64,000 bases of DNA from Halopseudomonas xiamenensis (GCF_014219065.1 NZ_JACLGO010000004.1:62001-126000), one strand, 5' to 3'. Shown: positions 50,713 to 61,188, counted from the first letter of the stretch. A program made the numbers and translations. Notes: generated by a model not told the origin, from the sequence alone.

Positions 50713-51561
50713 ATGGACGCAACCCGGTTAGACCTCCATCCGCAGCCGCAAGGTGGGCTTTTCTACCATGCCAGCGGTAGCGAGGTTGAACTCTTCGAGC
50801 AGGCCGACCGCTTCGGCATGCCGGTACTCATCAAGGGGCCGACCGGCTGTGGCAAGACCCGCTTCATCCAGCACATGGCCGAACGCCTGGGACGCAAGCT
50901 GTATACCGTCGCCTGCCATGATGACCTGACCACCGCCGACCTGGTCGGTCGCCACCTGATCGGTGCCAACGGCACCTTCTGGCAGGACGGCCCGCTGACC
51001 CGCGCCGTGCGCGAAGGAGCCATCTGCTACCTGGACGAGGTCATCGAGGCACGCAAGGATATCACCGTGGTCCTGCACCCGCTGGCCGATGACCGGCGCA
51101 TCCTGCCACTGGAAGCCACCGGCGAAGAACTACAGGCCGCACCGGGGTTCATGCTGGTGGTGTCCTACAACCCCGGCTACCGCAACCTGCTCAAGGGGCT
51201 CAAGCCCAGTACCCGCCAGCGCTTCGTGGCGATGGCCTTCGATTATCCCGAGGCGGCGGTGGAGAGCCGCATCCTGCAGCACGAATCCGGCCTCGATCCC
51301 GTCAATGCCGACCAGTTGGTAGCCCTGGGCAATGCCCTGCGCCACCTCGGCCAGCATGACCTGGAAGAAGCGCCCTCGACCCGTCTGCTGATCCATACCG
51401 GCCGCCTGATCGCCGCCGGCATGGACCCGCGCCAGGCCTGCGAAGCCTGCATGGCACAGCCACTCACCGACGAACCCACCGCCCAGGCGGCAATCATGGA
51501 TGTGGTCAGAGCGCACTTTGCCGAACCCGGACAACAACAACCCAACAGAAGATTCGCCTGA
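50713..51561 (+). CDS. nirQ: NirQ/NorQ MoxR-type AAA+ ATPase
   Basis: This 282-residue cytosolic ATPase has Walker A GPTGCGKT (residues 42-49), Walker B ICYLDEVIEA and a sensor region VSYNPGYRNLLKGLKPSTRQRF, all as in NirQ/NorQ/CbbQ. With the VWA protein NorD it activates the NorCB complex, probably through insertion of the non-haem iron. It heads the nor operon, 38 bases before norC, with NorR-type and sigma-54-type sites upstream. Confidence 0.94.
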   Translation: MDATRLDLHPQPQGGLFYHASGSEVELFEQADRFGMPVLIKGPTGCGKTRFIQHMAERLGRKLYTVACHDDLTTADLVGRHLIGANGTFWQDGPLTRAVREGAICYLDEVIEARKDITVVLHPLADDRRILPLEATGEELQAAPGFMLVVSYNPGYRNLLKGLKPSTRQRFVAMAFDYPEAAVESRILQHESGLDPVNADQLVALGNALRHLGQHDLEEAPSTRLLIHTGRLIAAGMDPRQACEACMAQPLTDEPTAQAAIMDVVRAHFAEPGQQQPNRRFA

Positions 51562-51599
51562 ACGGCGAGCATGCAATCCGCATAACCGAGGAGATCAAC

Positions 51600-52046
51600 A
51601 TGTCGGAGCGCTTTACCAAGGGCATGGCCCGCAACATCTACTACGGTGGCGGCATGTTTTTCATGCTGCTGTTCATTGGCCTGACGGTGGATACGGTCAC
51701 CGCGATTCCGGAACGGGAAAACCGCGACCAGCTCACCGCCGAAGTCGCTCATGGCAAGCATCTATGGGAGAAGAACAACTGTGTAGGCTGCCACTCACTC
51801 ATGGGCGAAGGCGCTTATTTCGCACCTGAGCTGGGCAATGTGTTCGACCGTCGCGGCATGGGTAACGAGGCTGCATTCAAGGCCTATTTCGGTGCCTGGA
51901 TGAAGGCCATGCCCACCGGCGTGGAAGGTCGTCGGCAGATGCCGCAATTCAACCTGTCAGAAGAAGAACTCAATGCCATGGCCGAGTTCCTGATCTGGTC
52001 ATCGCGGATCGACACCAACGACTGGCCACCAAACAAGGAAGGCTGA
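51600..52046 (+). CDS. norC: Nitric oxide reductase subunit C
   Basis: This 148-residue membrane-anchored cytochrome c delivers electrons to NorB. One N-terminal helix (residues 13-32) leads into the periplasmic haem domain with C61-VGCH and an axial Met in RRQMPQF. Length and motifs match cNOR subunit C. GAGGAG lies before the ATG. Confidence 0.96.
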   Translation: MSERFTKGMARNIYYGGGMFFMLLFIGLTVDTVTAIPERENRDQLTAEVAHGKHLWEKNNCVGCHSLMGEGAYFAPELGNVFDRRGMGNEAAFKAYFGAWMKAMPTGVEGRRQMPQFNLSEEELNAMAEFLIWSSRIDTNDWPPNKEG

Positions 52047-52056
52047 ATACGACTGA

Positions 52057-53490
<1,434 letters not shown>

Positions 53491-53577
53491 GCCGAGACGC
53501 CGGACCGCGGTCCGGCGTCTTCCCATTTTCGCGGTGGCGGCTGACCAGCCGCCACTGATCACCACCGGGAGGTTGCA

Positions 53578-55419
53578 ATGGAAGAAGCCGTAGGTATTCG
53601 CTGGCATCGGCTGATCACCCGTCTGGCTGGCGATGGCTTTCCCCAGGCGCGGGTCCGACTGGAGGACGAAGGTCCCCGCCTGGCCATGGTCTTCCGTGCC
53701 CTGAGCGGAGACCCGGGCCTGACCATCAAGGCCAGCACCGAACGCAGTCTCGACACCTGGCGGCCGCTGGCCCAGCGCCTGGCCGGCACCGGCCGCCGCC
53801 ATGCACTGGCCTGGCGCGAGGCCGACGCACTACGGGTACCGCACAGCCTGGAAGTCTTTCCCGAACAGGCGATGAACCGCGACCTGTACCTGTGGCTGGC
53901 GGCGCTGGCCAGCCAGGCCGGGGAACCGACCGACCACGATTGGCTGCGCGGCAACCAGCACCTGGTGCTCAAGACCCTGCGGGCCTTTCCCGGCCTCGAA
54001 CCACTGTATCGCAGTCTGGCCCACTGCCTGGTGGATATCCGCCGCCAACGCAAACTGCCAGCAGCCCAGGCGCAGCGCGAGCGTTGCCTGCAGGCGGCCT
54101 TGCTCGATCCCGGCAGCCGGCAACAGTGGCCGGATACCTCGGGCCAACCCTGGCCGGTACCGCTGTGGCTGTATCCACTGCCAGAGCAGGCACTGGCGCT
54201 GCCGGCGGCGGCCAATGACAGCGACGCGGATGGCGAAGGCCATGGCGGCGGCAAGGTACGGCAGAGCAAACAGCGCAAGCAGGGGCGTTATGTCGATGAC
54301 CCGAACAAACGCAACGGCCTGATGATCTTCCGCCTGGAAAGCCTGTTCTCCTGGTCCGAGTTCGTACCGGTGGACCGCTGTGAGGACGACCAGGACGATG
54401 AGGATGCCGAACGTATCGCCGAGGACCTGGACTACCTGACCCTCTCGCGCAATCCCAGTACCAGCGCCTCGCGCATCAAGCTGGACATGGACCTGCCCTC
54501 CGCCTCGGAGGACGACATGCCGCTGAGCGATGGCAACCTGTTCCCTGAATGGGACTGGAAGAAGCAGCAGCTCAGGGACAACCACTGCCGGGTCATACCC
54601 ATGCTGCCACGCGACGCCGAGCCGGCACCGCTGCCGCAGCGCCTGCGACCGCTGGCCAGTAACCTGCGCCAGCGCTTTCAGGGGCTGCAGCCGCAACGGG
54701 TATGGGAAAAACGCCAGGCCAACGGCACCCTGCTCGACCTGGATGCCTGCCTGCACCACGCCGCCGACCTGCGCCGAGGCTGCGCCACCTCGCAACCGGC
54801 GCTGTGGCGCCGCGAGACCGCACGACACCGTGACCTGGCCTGCCTGGTGCTGGCCGACCTGTCACTGTCCACCGAAGCCTGGGCGGACAACCAGCACCAG
54901 GTGATCGAGGTGATCCGCGACAGCCTGCACCTACTGGGCGAAGCACTGGACGCCGGGCATGACGATTTCGCCATGTACGGCTTCTCCTCCCGGCGCCGCG
55001 ACCATGTGCGTTTCAATCTGATCAAGAACTTCGCCGAACCCTGGGGCGAGGCCATTCATGGACGTATCAAGGCGCTCAAGCCCGGTTACTACACGCGCAT
55101 GGGCGCGGCTATCCGCCAGGCTACCGAGGTGCTCAAAGACAAGCCCGCCGAACAACGCCTGTTGCTGCTGCTGACCGATGGCAAACCCAACGACCTGGAC
55201 GTCTACGAGGGTCGCTATGGCATGGAAGATACCCGCCAGGCACTGCTGGAAGCTCGCAAGGCCGGCATCCAGCCATTTTGCGTGACCATCGACCAGCAGG
55301 CCGCCGACTACCTGCCCTACCTGTTCGGCCAGCAGCGCTACCAGTTGATCCGCCAGGCCGCCGAACTGCCCGGCCTGCTGCCGAAACTCTATCTACTGCT
55401 GACCGGGAGAACGACCTGA
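53578..55419 (+). CDS. norD: NorD, VWA-domain activator of NO reductase
   Basis: This 613-residue cytoplasmic protein has a long helical N-terminal part and an acidic linker (about 265-290). A C-terminal von Willebrand A domain shows a MIDAS-like DLSLSTEAW near residue 425 and LLLTDGKPNDLDVYEG near residue 525. NorD acts with NirQ to insert the FeB iron into NorB. Its stop overlaps the norE start by one base (TGATG). Confidence 0.94.
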   Translation: MEEAVGIRWHRLITRLAGDGFPQARVRLEDEGPRLAMVFRALSGDPGLTIKASTERSLDTWRPLAQRLAGTGRRHALAWREADALRVPHSLEVFPEQAMNRDLYLWLAALASQAGEPTDHDWLRGNQHLVLKTLRAFPGLEPLYRSLAHCLVDIRRQRKLPAAQAQRERCLQAALLDPGSRQQWPDTSGQPWPVPLWLYPLPEQALALPAAANDSDADGEGHGGGKVRQSKQRKQGRYVDDPNKRNGLMIFRLESLFSWSEFVPVDRCEDDQDDEDAERIAEDLDYLTLSRNPSTSASRIKLDMDLPSASEDDMPLSDGNLFPEWDWKKQQLRDNHCRVIPMLPRDAEPAPLPQRLRPLASNLRQRFQGLQPQRVWEKRQANGTLLDLDACLHHAADLRRGCATSQPALWRRETARHRDLACLVLADLSLSTEAWADNQHQVIEVIRDSLHLLGEALDAGHDDFAMYGFSSRRRDHVRFNLIKNFAEPWGEAIHGRIKALKPGYYTRMGAAIRQATEVLKDKPAEQRLLLLLTDGKPNDLDVYEGRYGMEDTRQALLEARKAGIQPFCVTIDQQAADYLPYLFGQQRYQLIRQAAELPGLLPKLYLLLTGRTT

Positions 55420-56027
55420 TGCACAGTCCCGAATCCGTACTGAGCCAGGCCGACAGCCTGGAACAACCGCGCCAGCTGCCCGGCGACCTGGCCATGTGGT
55501 GCTTCATCCTCGCCGAACTGCTGGCCTTCCTGTTGCTGCTGGGCAGCATGGCCTTTGCCCGCGGGCACTGGGGCGAGATGTTCAGTACCGGCATCGCCAC
55601 CCTGCACCCAGAGGCCGGGCTGATCAATACGGTCTTCCTGCTGACCGGCAGCTACTTCGCCGCCCGGGCCGTGCACCGCGCCCAGGCCGGCGATCACCGC
55701 GCGCTGGTCAGGGGCTTCATCCTGGCCGCGGCGTGCGGCCTGCTGTACGTCGGCGTGAAGGTCAGCGAATACGGCATGCTGTTCGCCGATGGCTACAACC
55801 TGCGCAGCAGTACCTTCTATTTCTTCTACTTCTTCACCACCTTCTTCCACATGGCCCACGTACTGATCGGCATGCTCATCCTGCTGGTGGTCGCCTGGCG
55901 TTGCCGGCAGGGGCAGTACGCCAACCAGGAAAAGGTCAGGATGGCCAGCGAGTCGGCCGCCAGCTACTGGCACATGGTCGACCTGGTCTGGCTGGTACTG
56001 TTCCCGCTGCTCTACGTGCTGCCCTGA
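55419..56027 (+). CDS. norE: NorE, subunit-III-like membrane protein of NO reductase
   Basis: This 202-residue protein of the cytochrome c oxidase subunit III family has five helices. Diagnostic parts are LPGDLAMWCFILAELLAF, TVFLLTGSYFAARAVH and YFFYFFTTFFHMAHVLIGM. It is an accessory to NorCB and is known as NorE or NirO in related operons. I chose the ATG directly after the norD stop; the open frame extends further up inside norD. Confidence 0.9.
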   Translation: MHSPESVLSQADSLEQPRQLPGDLAMWCFILAELLAFLLLLGSMAFARGHWGEMFSTGIATLHPEAGLINTVFLLTGSYFAARAVHRAQAGDHRALVRGFILAAACGLLYVGVKVSEYGMLFADGYNLRSSTFYFFYFFTTFFHMAHVLIGMLILLVVAWRCRQGQYANQEKVRMASESAASYWHMVDLVWLVLFPLLYVLP

Positions 56028-56038
56028 GGAGATCACCA

Positions 56039-56284
56039 ATGAAACGCTTCGCCCTGGAAATCGGCCTCGCCGGCCTGCTGCTGTTGACCCTGGCCGCCTG
56101 GCTGCTGGGCCATAACCTGGCCGGCACCTGGGTGGTCGGCTGTGTGCTGGCCCTGACCTTCGTCAAGGGCCAGTGGCTGATCGACCAGTTCATGGGTTTG
56201 CGCCAGGCGCCGCAATGGTTGCGCTGGATCGTCAGCGGCTGGCTGCTGCTGGTAGTGGGAATGACGGCGCTGTTCAATATGTAG
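56039..56284 (+). CDS. norF: NorF-like small membrane protein, subunit-IV type
   Basis: This 81-residue protein has three hydrophobic helices and the prokaryotic subunit IV pattern (LALTFVKGQWLIDQFMGLRQAP). It starts with MKRFALEIG 11 bases after norE, with GAGGAG upstream. NorF or NirP proteins with this form follow norE in other nor operons and support full NO reductase activity. Its 3' end overlaps the convergent ubiT by 11 bases. Confidence 0.85.
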   Translation: MKRFALEIGLAGLLLLTLAAWLLGHNLAGTWVVGCVLALTFVKGQWLIDQFMGLRQAPQWLRWIVSGWLLLVVGMTALFNM

Positions 56285-56783
56285 GGTCTGCTGCCTGTAC
56301 CTGCGGCCCCTTGCCCTCTTCCTTCGCCGCCGCCCCCAGCCAACTGATCAACTGCCACAGCCGCGGCGGCATCAGGTCGGAATCCAGACTGTCCACCAGG
56401 TTCTTGATCGCCAAACCCAGATCGGTATCCCCCTCGATCACCAGGCGGCGGCGGAAGAACAGCGTATCGGGGTCCTCCTGGCGGCTGGCCAGCAGCAGGA
56501 ACTCCTTCCAGTTGCCGCGAATGCACACATCCGCCTGCGAGTCCCTGGCCAGCCGCAAGCCAACGGCATCACGGGTCAGGCTCCAGGCCATGCCCAGGTC
56601 ACTGATCTCGATCCGCAGCCAGCGTCCCTGCAGCACATCGAACTCGCCGTCTTCCAGCGGCTCGGCGAACAGCCGGGCCATGGCCTTCTCGATGACCAGC
56701 TTCTGCAACCCGAAAGGCACGTGCCGGCCCAGCGGCAACAGCGGCTGTCCAGCCCGCAACACCAGGTTGGCGACATTCAACAT
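56274..56783 (-). CDS. ubiT: UbiT, SCP2-domain protein of anaerobic ubiquinone synthesis
   Basis: This 169-residue protein has an SCP2 lipid-binding domain (LQGRWLRIEISDLGMAWSLTRD, then DTLFFRRRLVIEGDTDLGLAIKNL). It is thought to carry ubiquinone precursors for the oxygen-independent pathway with UbiU and UbiV. Length matches E. coli UbiT. It ends the ubiU-ubiV-ubiT operon, overlapping ubiV by 7 bases, and converges on norF. Confidence 0.92.
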   Translation of the reverse strand: MLNVANLVLRAGQPLLPLGRHVPFGLQKLVIEKAMARLFAEPLEDGEFDVLQGRWLRIEISDLGMAWSLTRDAVGLRLARDSQADVCIRGNWKEFLLLASRQEDPDTLFFRRRLVIEGDTDLGLAIKNLVDSLDSDLMPPRLWQLISWLGAAAKEEGKGPQVQAADPTY

Positions 56784-57667
56784 AGACCGACCTCCTCTAC
56801 CGTCAGCATGCCCGCCTGGCCATGCCAGTAACCGTTGCAGCCATCCACCGCCAGCGGCGGCTGGCCACCACGGCGTACCTCATCGAACTGCTGCACTATC
56901 TCATTCATGTTCTGCGCCCGCGGGCTCAGGCGCAGCGCATCGATGCCCATGCGCGCCATGCGCGGATACTCGGCCAGCAGATTGCTGATACCGCCGGACA
57001 TGGTCTGGATGCCGTTCAGGGTGAACAGCACCTGTCCCTCCTGGGTGGTCATCGGAATGCCCTCGGGATAGTTCTGGCAGATGAAACCGCAATCGTCCTT
57101 GGGCAGGTTTTCCGCCCGGGCAGTGAAACAACGCGCCGAGTACGCCAGCGGCAGGTAGCCCCAGGCGAACACCTCGATCTCCGGCAGCGACACATCGGCG
57201 TCGCGCGCCTGTTCGATCAGCGCCGCCAGCAAGTGCGCCGAGCACTCCACCGGTGGCACCCAGCGGGACATGCCCCGGCTGACCAGTTCATCCAGGGCGT
57301 AGGCGTTGTAGATGTTCAACGCCGGGCCGCCGACAAACTCCACGCCGCGGCTGCTGAGAAACTGCACGGCGGCCATGTCGTTGGCCTCGACCTTGATCTC
57401 GCCGTTCTCGCACAACCGGCGCAGGCTGGACAGCTCCGACGCCGCCTCGATCAGGGTCAGGCCCGACAGCACCACCTCGGCGCCGCTGGCCTGGCGCAGC
57501 TCCCGCGCCAGGCCCATCCAGTCGTCCAGCGACAGCGCCCGGCGCTTGGAACAGACGGTCTCGCCCAGATAGATCACCTCCAGCGGCTGTTCGGCCATAT
57601 CGGCATAGAAGTCCATGATCTGCTGACGCTGCCAGTAGAACAGGATCGGCCCCAGGGTCAATTTCAT
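56777..57667 (-). CDS. ubiV: UbiV, U32-family Fe-S hydroxylase subunit
   Basis: This 296-residue member of the U32 peptidase family has the four [4Fe-4S] cysteines at 39, 180, 193 and 197, the positions known for E. coli UbiV. They appear in ETVCSKRR and in RCFTARAENLPKDDCGFICQ. With UbiU it hydroxylates ubiquinone precursors without oxygen. I use the ATG at MKLTLGPILF; the longer frame runs back into ubiU sequence. It starts 10 bases after ubiU ends. Confidence 0.94.
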   Translation of the reverse strand: MKLTLGPILFYWQRQQIMDFYADMAEQPLEVIYLGETVCSKRRALSLDDWMGLARELRQASGAEVVLSGLTLIEAASELSSLRRLCENGEIKVEANDMAAVQFLSSRGVEFVGGPALNIYNAYALDELVSRGMSRWVPPVECSAHLLAALIEQARDADVSLPEIEVFAWGYLPLAYSARCFTARAENLPKDDCGFICQNYPEGIPMTTQEGQVLFTLNGIQTMSGGISNLLAEYPRMARMGIDALRLSPRAQNMNEIVQQFDEVRRGGQPPLAVDGCNGYWHGQAGMLTVEEVGLC

Positions 57668-57677
57668 GGTATTTCTC

Positions 57678-58673
57678 CTACTGCCAGGCGCGATGATAGG
57701 CGCCCAGGGTGGTCTGACTGCCTTCGGAAACGGTGTCCAGCACCCGCCGCCAGGCATCCTCGACGGCGAAGCGCTGCGGGTTGGCGCGGTACGCATCCAG
57801 CGCCTTGCGCCAGACCCCGGCGACCTGTTCGACATAGGCAGGGCTGCGCTGGCGACCCTCGATCTTGACCGCCTCGACACCAATCTCGACCAGTTGCGGA
57901 ATCAGATCCATGGTATTCAGGCTGGTCGGCTCCTCCAGCGCATGGAAGCGCTTGCCATGCACCATGAAGCGCCCCTTGCACAGGGTCGGGTAGCCCGCCG
58001 CCTCGCCTTCGGCATAACGGTCGATGAGTACGTCGTTGAGCCGCGAACTGAGCCCGTCGGCACCCTCGCTCCAGCGCACCGCACTGGCAGGCGAACAGAC
58101 ACCACACAGATTCGGCGACTCGCCGGTGACATAGGACGACAGGTGACAACGGCCCTCGGCCATGATGCACAGGCTGCCGAAGGCGAACACTTCCACCGGT
58201 ACCGGGCTGGAGGCCGCCACCTGGCGCACCTGATTGAGCGACAGGACCCGCGGCAGCACGGTGCGGCGGATGCCGTACTGCTCGTGATAGAAGCGCAACG
58301 CCGCAGCATTGGTCGCCGAACCCTGCACCGACAGGTGCAGGGACAGCTTCGGGTGGTGCTTGCTGGCATAGGCCAGCACGCCCGGGTCACCGGCGATCAG
58401 CGCATCGGCACCGAGGTCGGCGGCGCGGTCAACGGCACGCTTCCAGCGCGCCCAGCCATCGGGCAAAGCATAGGTGTTAACGGCGATATACAGCTGCCGG
58501 CGCTCGCGCCGGATCAGCTCCAGGCCGCTTTCCAGCTGTTTATCGGTAAAATTGAGACCGGCGAAATGACGGGCATTGGTATCGTCGCGAAAGCCGGTGT
58601 AGATGGCATCCGCACCCTGACGCACCGCCGCCTTGAGGGCAGGCAGGCTACCTGCGGGACAGACCAGTTGCAT
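57678..58673 (-). CDS. ubiU: UbiU, U32-family Fe-S hydroxylase subunit
   Basis: This 331-residue partner of UbiV has Cys at 169, 176, 193 and 232, the cluster ligands of E. coli UbiU, within GSLCIMAEGRC, NLCGVC and TLCKGRF. MQLVCPAGSLPALKAAVRQGADAIY is the family start. It leads an operon preceded by a perfect Anr box, so anaerobic induction is expected. The block matches the need for ubiquinone by the adjacent NO and nitrite reductases when no oxygen is present. Confidence 0.94.
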   Translation of the reverse strand: MQLVCPAGSLPALKAAVRQGADAIYTGFRDDTNARHFAGLNFTDKQLESGLELIRRERRQLYIAVNTYALPDGWARWKRAVDRAADLGADALIAGDPGVLAYASKHHPKLSLHLSVQGSATNAAALRFYHEQYGIRRTVLPRVLSLNQVRQVAASSPVPVEVFAFGSLCIMAEGRCHLSSYVTGESPNLCGVCSPASAVRWSEGADGLSSRLNDVLIDRYAEGEAAGYPTLCKGRFMVHGKRFHALEEPTSLNTMDLIPQLVEIGVEAVKIEGRQRSPAYVEQVAGVWRKALDAYRANPQRFAVEDAWRRVLDTVSEGSQTTLGAYHRAWQ

Positions 58674-58732
58674 GGAAACTCCCTGTGATCGATGTCAGCC
58701 AGGGACTGTGCGCCAGTGGGCGGAAAAGGTCA

Positions 58733-58746
58733 TTGATCACGATCAA
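58733..58746 (-). promoter_or_regulatory. Anr/FNR box of ubiUVT
   Basis: TTGAT-CACG-ATCAA is a perfect palindrome, centred about 66 bases before the ubiU ATG. That places it at the class II position for a start near 58698, although the -10 there (CACAGT) is weak. Confidence 0.82.
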
Positions 58747-58784
58747 GCAGGTGGCTTATCGAGTACCATGCAAGGCCCGTCCCA

Positions 58785-58899
58785 GAGTCCCCCACCTCGA
58801 GTCCCCCACCTCGTCATCCTTCGCGAAGGCGAAGGATCCACAGGCTACTCCGCGCTCACCCACGCCCTGGATCCTTCGCCTTCGCGAAGGATGACGAGG
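58785..58899. repeat. 31-bp perfect inverted repeat preceded by a 14-bp tandem duplication
   Basis: Perfect 31-bp arms, each containing CTTCGCGAAGG and ATGACGAGG or their complements, lie at 58809-58839 and 58869-58899 around a 29-base centre. Just before them, GAGTCCCCCACCTC occurs twice in direct tandem (58785-58798 and 58799-58812). The unit looks like a small non-autonomous mobile palindrome with a duplication at its edge. It fills the gap between ubiU and the acyl-CoA dehydrogenase gene. Confidence 0.8.
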
Positions 58900-58952
58900 A
58901 TTGCGAAAATGAAGTATCGATCGTCGCAGGCGGGGCCGGGCGACTATTGAGC

Positions 58953-60212
58953 TCAATCAGGCCGCAGCACATCCGGCGGGGTCAGATAATCGCTGCTGCT
59001 GCCACGACGCTCGTGGGCATCGCCGATTTCCAGCTGGGCGATACTGCGCAGGTGCACCTCGTCCGGCCCGTCAGCGATGCGCAGGCAACGCGAGCTGATC
59101 CACAGGTCGGCCAGCGGCGTATCCGGAGTCAGACCCATGGCACCGAACACTTGCATGGCCCGGTCCACCACCTTGTTGAGCATGCCGGGCACCACCGCCT
59201 TGATCATGGCAATCTCCTTGCGCGCGGCACGGGCGCCGACGTTGTCGATCATCCAGGCGGTCTTCAGCACCAGCAGACGGGCCTGCTCGATCTCCATCCG
59301 CGAGCAAGCAATCCACTCGGAAATACTGCCGTGCTGGTGCAGATAGCGACCAAAGGTCTTGCGCTCCTGGGCACGGTCGGTCATCAGCTCCAGCGCCAAC
59401 TCGGCCATGCCGATGGCGCGCATGCAGTGGTGAACCCGGCCCGGTCCCAGCCGCGCCTGGGCCATCATGAAACCATCCCCTTCGCTACCCAGCAGATTGC
59501 TCACCGGCACCCGCACATTGCGGAAAACCAGCTCACTATGCCCCTCCGGGGCGATGTGGTGCATCACCGGGATATTGCGTACCAACTGCACGCCGGGGGT
59601 GTCGAAGGGGACGATGACCATGCTCTGCTGGCGACGTGGCTCGCCATCAGGATCGGTTTTGCCCATCACGATCAGGAAGGCGCAGTCGGGATGCGAGGCA
59701 TTGGTAATGAACCACTTGCGCCCGTTGATCACATACTCGTCACCCTCACGGCGGATCAGCGTCTGGATATTGCTGGCATCCGACGAGGCCACATCCGGTT
59801 CGGTCATGGCAAAGGCCGAGCGGATCTCGCCATTGAGCAAGGGGTCGAGCCAACGCTCACGCTGCTGGTCGGTAGCGAACATATGCAGCAGTTCCATGTT
59901 GCCGGTATCCGGTGCGTTGCAGTTGAACACCTCCGAGGCCCAGCTGACCCGCCCCATGATCTCCGCCAGCGGCGCATATTCGAGGTTGCTCAGGCCTTGG
60001 CCCGGCTCCTCTGCGCGCAACGATGGCAGAAACAGGTTCCACAACCCCTCGGACCTGGCCAATGCCTTGAGGTCCGTCATGAAGGACACCGGGAAGGCAC
60101 CGGCAGCGACTTCGCGTTGCCACTGGCCGATACGGGGTACGATGTGCTGATCGAGAAAGCCCCGCACCTGTTGGCGCAGAGCTTCGGTTCTGGTGCTATA
60201 GGCAAAGTCCAT
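58953..60212 (-). CDS. Acyl-CoA dehydrogenase
   Basis: This 419-residue cytosolic flavoprotein has the family blocks FAMTEPDVASSDASN (FAD and substrate), GRKWFITNASHPDC, LGPGRVHHCMRAIGMAE and a C-terminal QVFGAMGLTPDTPLADLW. It resembles the ACAD10/11-like or FadE-type branch for longer or branched chains, but the exact substrate is unknown. It stands alone here, with a 314-base gap before ahpC on the opposite strand. Confidence 0.9.
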   Translation of the reverse strand: MDFAYSTRTEALRQQVRGFLDQHIVPRIGQWQREVAAGAFPVSFMTDLKALARSEGLWNLFLPSLRAEEPGQGLSNLEYAPLAEIMGRVSWASEVFNCNAPDTGNMELLHMFATDQQRERWLDPLLNGEIRSAFAMTEPDVASSDASNIQTLIRREGDEYVINGRKWFITNASHPDCAFLIVMGKTDPDGEPRRQQSMVIVPFDTPGVQLVRNIPVMHHIAPEGHSELVFRNVRVPVSNLLGSEGDGFMMAQARLGPGRVHHCMRAIGMAELALELMTDRAQERKTFGRYLHQHGSISEWIACSRMEIEQARLLVLKTAWMIDNVGARAARKEIAMIKAVVPGMLNKVVDRAMQVFGAMGLTPDTPLADLWISSRCLRIADGPDEVHLRSIAQLEIGDAHERRGSSSDYLTPPDVLRPD

Positions 60213-60411
60213 CGTTCATCTCCTCGAAAGGTATCCGGCGTTCATTCATGCGGCCGTCATGTTGCGGGCTTACCTTCAAGGCTAGGTCTGCGTTAAGATT
60301 CTGACTATCTTGTATCAAGGGCTGAATCATATCCATTCATACCATGAATATAAAATTTGATTTAAATCAAGAATATTGATTTTCCTTGAACTGCGCCTCG
60401 GCAAACCAGAT

Positions 60412-60477
60412 ATAGCTAAAACCTATCCGCCGGTTAGGCTAAATTTATTTTTAATATCCACGCGACGGTTCTACTAT
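60412..60477 (+). promoter_or_regulatory. OxyR-type site and promoter of ahpC
   Basis: ATAG-N7-CTAT-N7-TTAG-N7-TTAT (60412-60448) follows the OxyR tetramer pattern of four tetranucleotides with seven-base gaps, with one mismatch in each of the last two. TACTAT at 60472-60477 is a good -10 whose -35 region abuts the site, as at OxyR-activated promoters. The rest of the gap from 60213 is AT-rich and shows no other gene. Confidence 0.75.
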
Positions 60478-60526
60478 ACGTCCTGTTTCCAACCCCCAAG
60501 ACACAAAGCTCAACAAGGAGTCTTCA

Positions 60527-61090
60527 ATGTCCGTTATCAATACCGAAATCAAGCCGTTTACCGCCCAGGCATTCAAGAACGGTGAGTTCATCCAGGTCTC
60601 CGACACCGACGTGAAAGGCAAGTGGGCCGTATTCTTCTTCTATCCGGCTGACTTCACCTTCGTTTGCCCGACCGAGCTGGGCGACGTGGCCGACCACTAC
60701 GAAGAGCTGCAGAAGCTGGGCGTGGAAGTCTACTCCGTATCCACTGACACCCACTTCACCCACAAGGCATGGCACGACAGCTCCGAAACCATCGGCAAGA
60801 TCAAGTACACCATGATCGGCGACCCGACCATGCAGATCAGCCGCAACTTCGAAATCCTGCGTGAAGCCGAAGGCCTGGCCAACCGTGGCACCTTCATCGT
60901 TGACCCGCAAGGCGTCATCCAGGCCGTTGAGATCACCGCTGAAGGCATCGGCCGCAACGCTGCCGACCTGCTGCGCAAGATCAAGGCTGCCCAGTACGTA
61001 GCGGCCCACCCCGGCGAAGTCTGCCCGGCCAAGTGGGAAGAAGGCGAAGCCACTCTGGCTCCTTCGCTGGAACTGGTCGGCAAGATCTAA
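60527..61090 (+). CDS. ahpC: Alkyl hydroperoxide reductase peroxiredoxin
   Basis: This 187-residue cytosolic two-Cys peroxiredoxin has the peroxidatic Cys47 in FVCPTE and the resolving Cys near residue 166 in EVCPAKW. AhpC reduces hydrogen peroxide and organic peroxides and is re-reduced by AhpF, encoded next. Length is standard. An OxyR-type site lies upstream and a terminator separates it from ahpF. Confidence 0.97.
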   Translation: MSVINTEIKPFTAQAFKNGEFIQVSDTDVKGKWAVFFFYPADFTFVCPTELGDVADHYEELQKLGVEVYSVSTDTHFTHKAWHDSSETIGKIKYTMIGDPTMQISRNFEILREAEGLANRGTFIVDPQGVIQAVEITAEGIGRNAADLLRKIKAAQYVAAHPGEVCPAKWEEGEATLAPSLELVGKI

Positions 61091-61101
61091 ATCTGCCTGA
61101 C

Positions 61102-61151
61102 AACCCGGCCCGCTGCGGCGCTCTGCGCCCGGTTGGCGGGCCGGGTTTTTT
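61102..61151 (+). terminator. Terminator or attenuator between ahpC and ahpF
   Basis: AACCCGGCCCGC pairs perfectly with GCGGGCCGGGTT, the loop is 22 bases and T6 follows. It lies only 11 bases past the ahpC stop, so most transcripts should end here and ahpF should be made in smaller amounts. Confidence 0.85.
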
Positions 61152-61188
61152 ATGCCCAAAATTCCCCTTTTTCACAGGACACGCACCT

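Noticed and set aside
60362-60380. ATCAA-N5-TTGAT before ahpC as an Anr site
   Set aside because: The half-sites are in reversed order and the spacing is 5, which does not match the Anr/FNR geometry.
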